Assembly (NCBI GenBank): GCA_012516295.1
Contig: JAAYWU010000366.1
Coordinates: 1 to 5,539, forward strand
Direction of reading: 5' to 3'
DNA length: 5,539 nucleotides
Origin: Clostridiales bacterium
GTDB lineage: Bacteria; Bacillota; Clostridia; Oscillospirales; Acutalibacteraceae
The notes below the pieces were generated by a model that was not told where the DNA came from, did no database searches, and saw only the letters and a list, made by a program, of their open reading frames with translations. Positions 1-5,539 of this stretch are shown one piece after another; position 1 is the first letter of the stretch, and each line of letters starts with the position of its first letter. A program made the translations under genes and the position numbers.

Positions 1-549
1 CTCCGGGTTTGTCACTACGCTGGCATTTCCGGACAGCGCAGTTGCCTTAAAACAGGTATTTCCCGCACGTTCAAGTCCGCCTGCGTTCGAGAACGAAAAG
101 ACGCCAACTGCAGGGCTGTCATTTTCGCTTTCCACGGGAATGCGATTCCCATTGGCGTCCAACACATGATTTCCAACGGAATCAACGAGATAGCCCTTGT
201 CATTTTCCAGAGAAATATGGAAATTCCCGTTGCGGGTGTATTGTACGCCATCCTTGGTCTGTACGGCAAAAAAAGCGTCGGGCTGCATCAAACAATAGTC
301 CAAGGCGCGTCCGGTCTGCTTCGGAGCTCCCTGTTCAAACAGCGTATCCGTTTTCTGAAGCCTGGTGCCATGCCCGCTCTTCAATTGCTGATTCTCGTAC
401 TGGATATTCGTATACAGGAGATCGGAAAACGTGGCAGTAGACGCCTTATAGCCAGTCGTTGCAAGATTCGCAACATTGTTTGCCGTAACGTCTATCCCGT
501 TTTGCAAATTAATCGTGCCGGTTGCGGCCGTGTAAAACGAATTGATCAT
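1..549 (-). CDS. Flagellar rod/hook-basal-body protein, FlgG/FlhP-like (partial, C-terminus off the left edge)
   Basis: The first 183 codons are present; the frame is open to base 1. The protein starts MINSFYTAATGTINLQNGID and carries the N-terminal flagellar rod motif (ANNVANLATTGYK, about residues 23-35), followed by FSDLLYTNIQ (41-50) and the central FlgG-family segment ALDY...FFAVQ...YTRNGNF (82-110). Family members are axial subunits exported by the flagellar type III apparatus and form the distal rod or hook base in the periplasm or cell wall. The ATG at 549-547 is preceded by GAGGTGAT with 9 nt between GAGG and the start, 18 nt after the upstream gene's stop. The FSDLLY segment resembles Bacillus FlhP, which also follows FlhO, but canonical FlgG is equally possible because the diagnostic C-terminus is missing. 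The usual GDGFF core reads PDAFF (residues 90-94). The family is clear; the exact member is not. Confidence 0.88.
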   Translation of the reverse strand, partial: MINSFYTAATGTINLQNGIDVTANNVANLATTGYKASTATFSDLLYTNIQYENQQLKSGHGTRLQKTDTLFEQGAPKQTGRALDYCLMQPDAFFAVQTKDGVQYTRNGNFHISLENDKGYLVDSVGNHVLDANGNRIPVESENDSPAVGVFSFSNAGGLERAGNTCFKATALSGNASVVTNPE

Positions 550-554
550 GCCAT

Positions 555-562
555 ATCACCTC
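555..562 (-). promoter_or_regulatory. Ribosome binding site of the partial FlgG/FlhP-like gene
   Basis: The minus strand reads GAGGTGAT, an extended match to the 16S anti-Shine-Dalgarno, with 9 nt between GAGG and the ATG at 549. It selects this ATG over an ATG 5 nt upstream, which is followed after one codon by a stop (ATG GCA TGA). Confidence 0.8.
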
Positions 563-567
563 TGCCC

Positions 568-1305
568 TTATAATTTTGCAATATTGGTTACCGAATTGGT
601 AAGTACCTGGTCATACATTTTTAACGCCTGCGAGCAATTTTGCAGGTTCCGCTGCGCGGAAATTGCTCTTGTCATTTCTTCCGCCGCATTCACATTGGAG
701 CCTTCCACCGTTTTCCAAAGAATGCTTGGATTCTGCATAAGCGCAGGCGCCCCGCCGGTGGAAGCAAACATCCCTTCTCCGGCAGCCTGCAAAGCAGTAT
801 AATCCGCGAAATTGTAAACCGCTATTCTGCCAACGTTTCTGCCGTTTGCAAAGAGATTTCCCTGCTCGTCCGCCTCGATTTGGTCCGTTCCCACTCGAAT
901 CGGGCCGTTGGCGCCTAAAACCCGTCCGACATTGTTCAGGGTAAGATAGCCCTCGCTGTCAACATTAAAGCTGCCGTTGCGGGTATAAACCGTACCGTTG
1001 GGTCCCTGAACCGCGAAAAAACCGTCGCCCTTAATCGCAAAATCCAACGCCCGGTTGGTATTCTTTAAAACACCCTCTGTATGGATGGTATTGGTTTTAT
1101 CTGCCACGGTTATTAAACTCACATTTCCGAGTTCCGTCCGCTGTGTATCCAACCGGTTTATCATCAAATTTCCAAATGTAGAAGTGGTTACCAATTTCTT
1201 TTTATATACGGGAGTTTCAATATTTGCCAGATTATTACTGATTCCGGTTAAAACCCTGCTCTGCGTCAGCATTCCGGAACCGAGGGAATAAAAACCTCTG
1301 TCCAT
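568..1305 (-). CDS. flgG: Flagellar rod/hook-basal-body protein, FlgG/FlgF (FlhO-like)
   Basis: A complete 245-residue member of the FlgF/FlgG/FlgE family, close to the 245-265 residues usual for FlgF, FlgG and FlhO. The N-terminal rod motif lies at about residues 5-35 (GISNNLANIETPVYKKK). The central signature is near 86-113 (ALDFAIKGDGFFAVQ...YTRNGSF). The C-terminal motif at 201-245 (EGSNVNAAEEMTRAISAQRN...MYDQVL) forms the outer coiled-coil of axial proteins. It lacks a cleavable signal peptide, as expected for a substrate of the flagellar type III exporter. The ATG at 1305 sits 7 nt after AAGGAG, and that site overlaps the stop codon of the sigma gene. A second family member follows after 18 nt, resembling the flgG1-flgG or flhO-flhP tandems of Gram-positive bacteria. 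The DQVL-type C-terminus favours FlgG over FlgF, but the symbol is less certain than the family. Confidence 0.92.
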   Translation of the reverse strand: MDRGFYSLGSGMLTQSRVLTGISNNLANIETPVYKKKLVTTSTFGNLMINRLDTQRTELGNVSLITVADKTNTIHTEGVLKNTNRALDFAIKGDGFFAVQGPNGTVYTRNGSFNVDSEGYLTLNNVGRVLGANGPIRVGTDQIEADEQGNLFANGRNVGRIAVYNFADYTALQAAGEGMFASTGGAPALMQNPSILWKTVEGSNVNAAEEMTRAISAQRNLQNCSQALKMYDQVLTNSVTNIAKL

Positions 1306-1312
1306 TTTCCTT

Positions 1313-1319
1313 CTCCTTT
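1313..1319 (-). promoter_or_regulatory. Ribosome binding site overlapping the sigma-gene stop codon
   Basis: The minus strand reads TAAAGGAGAAGGAAAATG. The TAA is the sigma-factor stop, AAAGGAG is the Shine-Dalgarno and the ATG starts the rod gene. This packing suggests translational coupling between sigma-28 and the rod protein. Confidence 0.8.
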
Positions 1320-2091
1320 ACTGATTCAAATATTCGGCCAAATATTTCTTTAGTTTTCGGAGCGCGCTGGAATGAATCTGGGAAACCCTCGACTCGCTGA
1401 TTTCCATAACACTCGATATTTCCTTAATTTTCAACTGTTCCTTATAATACAGCGAAATGACAATCTGTTCCTTCTGATTTAAAAGCTTAATATCCTCGGC
1501 AAGGATGTCCTGAAGTTCCTTTTCGGCTACGACCTGTTCCGGGCCGTGAATGGAATTGCCGGACTGGCTTACCTGAATATTTTCGACTCCCCTTTCATAG
1601 ATCATCTCTTCAAAGGAAATCATATTCAATACGCAGGTTTCCGCCTGCATTTTTTCATATTCCGCTAAACTCACATTCAAGTATTCAGCCATTTCCTCGT
1701 CGGTTGGGCCACGGCCTAAACGATGGCTTAAATCATTTTCCGCCTCGCTGATATCCTTGGCAATCCGTTTCAGCCTTCTCGGAAAACAATCCTGCTTCCG
1801 TATGTAATCAATCATAGCACCACGCACTTTAATGGAGGCGTAAGTTTCGAACTTTACATTCTTTTCCGCGTCAAATTTTTCTACCGCGTCCAATAACGCG
1901 ATCAGACCTTCATTGACGATATCCTCCATGTAGTTAAAATACTGGTAGCGACCAACTGTCTTGAGCGCGATGCATTTTACGATATAGCTGTATTGTATAA
2001 CAAGCAGATTTCGGATTTCCTGATCCTTTGTCTCATGGTATTGCTTCCATAAATCAACAGTTGAAACCTGTTCTGTTTCCAAATTTCTCAA
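1318..2091 (-). CDS. fliA: Flagellar sigma factor, sigma-28 family (FliA/SigD)
   Basis: A 257-residue sigma-70-family factor of the flagellar class; Bacillus SigD is about 254 residues. Region 2 spans about 26-100, with the core-binding segment DIVNEGLIALLDAVEKFD (57-74) and the -10 recognition helix KFETYASIKVRGAMIDYIRKQD (80-101). Region 3 is about 105-150. Region 4 is about 203-254, with NQKEQIVISLYYKEQLKIKEIS and the helix-turn-helix ISESRVSQIHSSALRKLKK. There is no region 1.1, as in other sigma-28 proteins. Family members direct RNA polymerase to late flagellar, motility and chemotaxis promoters and are held by FlgM until the hook is complete. I place the start at the TTG at 2091-2089, 9 nt after AAGGGAGGG. 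The in-frame TTG at 2112 would put that ribosome site inside the coding sequence. The DWVPRS signature typical of FliA/SigD is changed to DCFPRR (101-106). Confidence 0.95.
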   Translation of the reverse strand: MRNLETEQVSTVDLWKQYHETKDQEIRNLLVIQYSYIVKCIALKTVGRYQYFNYMEDIVNEGLIALLDAVEKFDAEKNVKFETYASIKVRGAMIDYIRKQDCFPRRLKRIAKDISEAENDLSHRLGRGPTDEEMAEYLNVSLAEYEKMQAETCVLNMISFEEMIYERGVENIQVSQSGNSIHGPEQVVAEKELQDILAEDIKLLNQKEQIVISLYYKEQLKIKEISSVMEISESRVSQIHSSALRKLKKYLAEYLNQ

Positions 2092-2100
2092 TTCAGCCGT

Positions 2101-2109
2101 CCCTCCCTT
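2101..2109 (-). promoter_or_regulatory. Ribosome binding site deciding the sigma-factor TTG start
   Basis: AAGGGAGGG on the minus strand is the strongest Shine-Dalgarno in the 46-nt flhA-sigma gap. It ends 9 nt before the TTG at 2091. The site overlaps the codons just after the alternative TTG at 2112, which argues against that longer start. Confidence 0.78.
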
Positions 2110-2137
2110 CAAAGATAAATTGATTTCGGCTTGTCCA

Positions 2138-4192
2138 TCATTCGATCGTTACATTCGCAACCGCCTGAATCTGTACGTCGGAATTCAGCTCGTTGAATGA
2201 CAAAACAACTGCATTTGGATAGAACTGTTCAAGCATTTTGCTGAAATAAATTCGAACAACGGGTGAAGTGAGAATAATCGGAATATTGATCACTTCTTTT
2301 ACCTTGGTAATGCAGTCAAGCAGCTTCGATACGATCTTCTGCGGTGTCTGCGGGTCAAGCGAAAGATAGGTGCCCTGATCGTTTTTGCTGATGGAATTTA
2401 CAATCAGTCTCTCCACCTCGCTGTCCAGCGTAATGACCCTGATCTGTCCGCCGTCCGACCACTTGCGGGTAATCGTGCGCTTCAGCGCCTGCCGGACATA
2501 TTCGGTTAAAACCTCCGGATCATGCACATTCGCGGCATGGTCTGAAATGGTTTCGAGTATCGTTTCCATGTCCCGGATCGGAACGCCTTCTTTCAGCAGG
2601 TTGCAAAGGATCTTTTGCAACCCGGAAAAGGAAATCATATTGGGAACAACATCGTCCACAAGCGTAGAGCCGGTTTTTCTGATCGTATCCAGCAGCTGGT
2701 TCAAATCCTGTCTGGAGAGCAGCTCATACGCATGTTTGCGCACGGTTTCGGATAAATGAGTAACAACTACGGAGAGCGGATCGATAACCGTATAGCCGTA
2801 AATCTCAGCAATTTCCTTTTTATCCTTGGTAATCCATTTGCTTGGGATTCCGTAGGCCGGTTCAATGGTTTCAATTCCGTCAATTTCACCCGTCAGGTTT
2901 CCGGGGTCAAGCGCGAGATAATAATCAACCAGAATCTCGCCCCTGCTGACTTCCTCTCCCTTTATTTTAATTACATATTGGTTCGGGTTCAGCATTCCGT
3001 TGTCGCGCAGGCGAACTGCCGGAATAACCATACCCATTTCCAAAGCAAACTGTTTGCGGAAGGTAACCAGCCTTTCAATAAAGCTGCTTCCGCTGTTTTC
3101 ATCGACCAAAGGAATCAGGCTGTAGCCGAATTCCATTTCAATCGCATCAATTTGCAGGAGGTCGTAAATATTGTCAATATTCTTATAGTAGCTGGTTTCA
3201 TCCTGCTCCGCCGCGGCCGCCTCCGGCACATTGGTTTGCTGGGCTTCCGTGGCAATATCGTTTCTCTTTTTCAAATTGAAACCCGCCGCTAACAGGCCGA
3301 TGCCTAAAATCAGGATTTGCACAACCGGCATTCCCGGAATAAAGCAAAGGCAAATCAGCGTAAATCCCGCAATGATGATGACAATCGGGCGGGAGAAAAA
3401 CTGCTTGGTAACATCGAGGCTCAGGCTGGAATCCGACGCGGCGCGCGTAACAATCATACCGGTTGCGGTGGAGATCATCAGCGCGGGCAATTGCGAAACC
3501 AAGCCGTCACCGACAGTCGCAATCGAATATATATTCAGAACCTCTGTAAAAGAGCTTCCGCCCTGCACCATACCAATTACGGTTCCGCCAAGAAAATTGA
3601 TGAAGGTGATAATAATACTGGCAATGGCGTCGCCCTTAACAAACTTGGTAGCACCATCCATAGCGCCGTAAAACTCCGCCTCGCGCTGGATATCTTCTCT
3701 GCGCTGGCGCGCCATGGATTCATCGATAATACCGGAGTTCAGGTCTGCGTCAATCGCCATCTGCTTACCGGGCATAGCATCCAGCTTAAATCTTGCCGAC
3801 ACTTCCGAAACACGTTCGGAGCCCTTCGTAATAACCATAAAATTTACGATAACAATGATGATAAAGACAATAAAACCAACAACGACGTTTCCTCTTAAAA
3901 CGAATTCTCCGAAGGTTTGAATCACCTGGCCTGCTTTTCCGGATTGCGTGAGGATGAGTCTTGTGGAGGAGATGTTCAAAGCCAACCGTAAAATTGTGGT
4001 CATTAACAGCATGGATGGAAAAATGGAAAACTGCAATGCGTTTTTTACATACATGGTCATCAGAAGGACCATAATGGAAAGGGATATATTTATGATAAAC
4101 ATCATATCCAACAAAGGAGCAGGCAAAGGAATGATGATAAATCCGATAATGATGACTACAAAGATTGCAACTGCGTTATCACGGATCTTCAA
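2138..4192 (-). CDS. flhA: Flagellar type III export gate protein FlhA
   Basis: A 684-residue FHIPEP-family protein, the usual FlhA size (about 677-692). The N-terminal half is membranous, with hydrophobic helices at roughly 7-24, 28-48, 97-121, 187-210, 232-248 and 268-305. Between them lie the FHIPEP signature RVSEVSARFKLDAMPGKQMAIDAD (127-150) and TVGDGLVSQLPALMISTATGMIVTR (226-250). A polar, Ala-rich linker (about 308-338) leads to the cytoplasmic domain (about 339-684), which in characterised FlhA proteins forms the nonameric ring that docks export chaperones. FlhA converts proton motive force into export of rod, hook and filament subunits. I favour the TTG at 4192: its bases overlap the flhB stop (TTGA), AAGGAG lies 11 nt upstream, and the resulting MKIRD start aligns with FlhA homologues. 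A GTG at 4228 would add 12 residues and overlap flhB by 40 nt; it remains possible. The next gene is the sigma factor rather than flhF. Confidence 0.98.
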   Translation of the reverse strand: MKIRDNAVAIFVVIIIGFIIIPLPAPLLDMMFIINISLSIMVLLMTMYVKNALQFSIFPSMLLMTTILRLALNISSTRLILTQSGKAGQVIQTFGEFVLRGNVVVGFIVFIIIVIVNFMVITKGSERVSEVSARFKLDAMPGKQMAIDADLNSGIIDESMARQRREDIQREAEFYGAMDGATKFVKGDAIASIIITFINFLGGTVIGMVQGGSSFTEVLNIYSIATVGDGLVSQLPALMISTATGMIVTRAASDSSLSLDVTKQFFSRPIVIIIAGFTLICLCFIPGMPVVQILILGIGLLAAGFNLKKRNDIATEAQQTNVPEAAAAEQDETSYYKNIDNIYDLLQIDAIEMEFGYSLIPLVDENSGSSFIERLVTFRKQFALEMGMVIPAVRLRDNGMLNPNQYVIKIKGEEVSRGEILVDYYLALDPGNLTGEIDGIETIEPAYGIPSKWITKDKKEIAEIYGYTVIDPLSVVVTHLSETVRKHAYELLSRQDLNQLLDTIRKTGSTLVDDVVPNMISFSGLQKILCNLLKEGVPIRDMETILETISDHAANVHDPEVLTEYVRQALKRTITRKWSDGGQIRVITLDSEVERLIVNSISKNDQGTYLSLDPQTPQKIVSKLLDCITKVKEVINIPIILTSPVVRIYFSKMLEQFYPNAVVLSFNELNSDVQIQAVANVTIE

Positions 4193-5256
4193 TATTGCTT
4201 CGTCTCCTTCTTCATTGAGTAAAACCACGCCATAACCTCGGCAACAACTACATAAAACTGCTCGGGAATTTCCTTATCAACCTCTACAGTTTCATACAAT
4301 GCCCGGGCCAGCGGACGGTTTTCCGTCATGGGGATATTGTATTTTTCAGCGATGTCAATAATTCTCAGCGCCATATAATCCTGCCCTTTCGCGACAACAA
4401 TTGGGGCGTTATTTTTTTCAATATCATATTTCAGAGCAACTGCAAAGTGGGTTGGATTTCGAACGATAACATCCGCGGTCGGTACCTGCTGCATCATTCG
4501 CTGCATGGATACCTTGCGCTGTCTCTCCTTAATCTGTCCCTTAATGAACGGGTCACCTTCGAGTTGCTTATATTCCTCCTTAATTTCCTGTTTTGACATG
4601 CGGATGCTTCTTTCGTATTCCCACCACTGGTACAGGTAGTCCAAAATCGCTATGAAGATAAAGGCGATGGAAAGTCGTATAACAATATCCATCAGGGAAT
4701 TCAAAATAAACAAAACCGCCTGGGAAACATCTTGAAACATTAGCTTTGAGAAAGATGCTGCGATATTTGTGAACGCGGTGTATAAGACATAAAAGATAAC
4801 CGATATTTTTATCAACGCTTTCACAAGCTCCGCGATGGAACGAAGGGAGAAAAGCCTTTTCATTCCCTGAATGGGACTGATTCTGGAAAATTTGAACTTT
4901 AAATTTTCCTTGGAAACTTTCAGTTTCGTCTGCATGGCGGTTCCAATGATACTCACCGCAACGGAAGTCAGCATTACCGGACCGGCCAATAACAGGATGG
5001 AAATGAGAACATCCCGCATGACATCGGTTGTAAAGGATTCGGAAAGTTCGTGAACGGTTTTTGTGTAAGTGATGTACCTGAAAAAAAAGTTTGAAAGATA
5101 ATGATAGATATAGGGAAAGATTATTTTTAGGATTGTAAAGAGCGATAGGATAGAAAGTGCGCTGATTACATCGTTACTTTGAAAAATATTTCCCTTTTTA
5201 CGTTCGTCTTCCCGCCGTTTCGGGGTGGCTTTTTCTGTCTTGCTGCTGTCCGCCAT
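4189..5256 (-). CDS. flhB: Flagellar export gate and substrate-specificity switch protein FlhB
   Basis: A complete 355-residue FlhB; family members are about 350-385 residues. It opens with the conserved EKTEKATPKRR-type leader (SKTEKATPKRREDERKKGNIFQS, residues 5-27). Four hydrophobic segments follow at about 30-52, 83-107, 143-166 and 181-208. Next comes the charged linker (212-250) and the cytoplasmic domain with the autocleavage motif NPTH at 267-270 (bases 4458-4447) in the context ADVIVRNPTHFAVALKYD. The C-terminus (ENRPLARALYE...IPEQFYVVVAEVMAWFY) is typical. In characterised FlhB proteins, cleavage between Asn and Pro allows the switch from rod/hook to filament substrates. All four catalytic-motif residues are intact, so a functional protein is expected. 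The ATG follows AAGGGGGG by 5 nt. It is separate from fliR, unlike the fused FliR-FlhB of several Clostridium species. Confidence 0.97.
   Translation of the reverse strand: MADSSKTEKATPKRREDERKKGNIFQSNDVISALSILSLFTILKIIFPYIYHYLSNFFFRYITYTKTVHELSESFTTDVMRDVLISILLLAGPVMLTSVAVSIIGTAMQTKLKVSKENLKFKFSRISPIQGMKRLFSLRSIAELVKALIKISVIFYVLYTAFTNIAASFSKLMFQDVSQAVLFILNSLMDIVIRLSIAFIFIAILDYLYQWWEYERSIRMSKQEIKEEYKQLEGDPFIKGQIKERQRKVSMQRMMQQVPTADVIVRNPTHFAVALKYDIEKNNAPIVVAKGQDYMALRIIDIAEKYNIPMTENRPLARALYETVEVDKEIPEQFYVVVAEVMAWFYSMKKETKQY
4204..4209 (-). promoter_or_regulatory. Ribosome binding site of flhA inside the 3' end of flhB
   Basis: AAGGAG on the minus strand lies within the last codons of flhB (KKETKQY), 11 nt before the TTG that overlaps the flhB TGA. 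This implies that ribosomes finishing flhB reinitiate on flhA. The spacing is at the long end of the usual range, so the GTG at 4228 cannot be fully excluded. Confidence 0.65.
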
Positions 5257-5261
5257 ATCAT

Positions 5262-5269
5262 CCCCCCTT
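5262..5269 (-). promoter_or_regulatory. Ribosome binding site of flhB
   Basis: AAGGGGGG on the minus strand ends 5 nt before the flhB ATG at 5256, within the 39-nt fliR-flhB gap. The six consecutive Gs can pair with the anti-Shine-Dalgarno in more than one register. Confidence 0.75.
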
Positions 5270-5295
5270 AAACCGGATGCAAGTCGATCTGTAGG

Positions 5296-5539
5296 CTATT
5301 TCAGCATTACGAAGACCTGACTGATATTATCGAACATTAAAGTAATCAGTCTTTCAAGGAAGGTAGAAAGAGACGGCACCATAATCAAAAGAATAAGGAA
5401 TCCAAGGATTACTTTCCCCTGAATGTTAATTACAAAAACATCAATCTGCGGAACGGCTTTCATAATCAGTCCAACGGCGATTTCCGCAATGAACTCCGCC
5501 GCCAGAACAGGGAGCGCCAATTTAACCGCATAAATCAGA
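5296..5539 (-). CDS. fliR: Flagellar export gate protein FliR (partial, C-terminal 80 residues)
   Basis: The frame runs in from the right edge through LIYAVKLALPVLAAEFIAEI and ends at a TAG (5298-5296). The pattern AVKLALPVLAAEF...GLIMKAVPQIDVFVINIQGKVILGFLILL is characteristic of the FliR C-terminus: two hydrophobic helices around a short PQxxVFVIN turn. FliR assembles with FliP and FliQ into the helical core of the export gate and, by family knowledge, contacts FlhB, whose gene follows after 39 nt. The final residues (LERLITLMFDNISQVFVMLK) include a short amphipathic tail, and the stop shows that FliR is not fused to FlhB here. An in-frame TTG at 5520 is internal, not a start: the reading frame and family similarity continue upstream of it. 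About two thirds of the protein lies outside the window. Confidence 0.93.
   Translation of the reverse strand, partial: LIYAVKLALPVLAAEFIAEIAVGLIMKAVPQIDVFVINIQGKVILGFLILLIMVPSLSTFLERLITLMFDNISQVFVMLK

Noticed and set aside
547..555. Two-codon upstream frame ATG GCA TGA overlapping the FlgG/FlhP-like start
   Set aside because: The GAGG-to-ATG spacing (9 nt) fits the downstream ATG. The minimal frame is probably incidental.
166..573. Plus-strand open frame of 135 codons near the left edge
   Set aside because: It is antisense to the partial FlgG/FlhP-like gene, whose reading frame has clear family motifs and a good ribosome site.
1330..1352. GCCGAATAT with an upstream TAAA just before the FlgG-like gene, resembling a sigma-28 promoter
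   Set aside because: The spacer is only 10 nt instead of about 15, the -10 carries an extra A, and the sequence encodes the sigma-factor C-terminus (LKKYLAEYLNQ).
2756..3898. Long open frames on the plus strand opposite flhA (178 and 193 codons)
   Set aside because: They lie wholly antisense to a strongly conserved FlhA sequence. Their translations are low-complexity and resemble no family, with no convincing ribosome binding site seen, so they are shadow frames.
4412..4424. A AAA AAT heptamer in flhB (Glu-Lys-Asn codons) that could be read as a -1 frameshift site
   Set aside because: AAT is a poor slippery codon in bacteria, no stimulatory structure was noticed, and the zero frame encodes a normal FlhB C-terminal domain.
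4780..4808. CCGATATT on the plus strand inside flhB, preceded by TAAG, resembling an antisense sigma-28 promoter
   Set aside because: The -35 match is imperfect and the 13-nt spacing is short. No plus-strand gene lies downstream, so a chance match is most likely.

Overview
The window is a dense, single-direction flagellar gene block. Every gene is on the minus strand, so transcription runs from the right edge to the left edge. Gene content, AGGAGG-type ribosome binding sites, two TTG starts and moderate GC all suggest a motile Gram-positive anaerobe of the Clostridia. That placement is inference, because no taxonomic marker such as rRNA is present.

In transcription order the genes are: the 3' end of fliR (5539-5296); flhB (5256-4189); flhA (about 4192-2138); a sigma-28 gene of the FliA/SigD family (about 2091-1318); a FlgF/FlgG/FlhO-type rod protein gene (1305-568); and the 5' part of a second, more divergent FlgG/FlhP-type gene (549 to the left edge). 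Gaps are 39 nt, an overlap, 46 nt, 12 nt and 18 nt. This fits one polycistronic unit, the interior of a large fla/che-type operon whose promoter lies outside the window. No RNA gene, mobile element, CRISPR array or convincing terminator is visible, and no gene-free stretch exceeds about 50 nt.

The products form one pathway. FliR, FlhB and FlhA are membrane parts of the flagellar type III export gate. FlhB also carries the NPTH autocleavage site that switches substrate specificity from rod/hook to filament. The two FlgG-family proteins are exported axial rod/hook-basal-body subunits. The sigma factor drives late flagellar genes once the hook-basal body is complete. Placing sigma between export genes and rod genes links its dosage to basal-body synthesis.

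I found no undescribed system; this is an ordinary flagellar core region. The points worth a second look are local. flhF and flhG are missing from between flhA and the sigma gene. TTG starts, one overlapping the upstream stop codon, are the probable starts of flhA and the sigma gene. An eight-T run lies early in flhB. Family motifs are altered in the sigma factor and both rod-type proteins. One weak sigma-28-like promoter match lies inside flhA.
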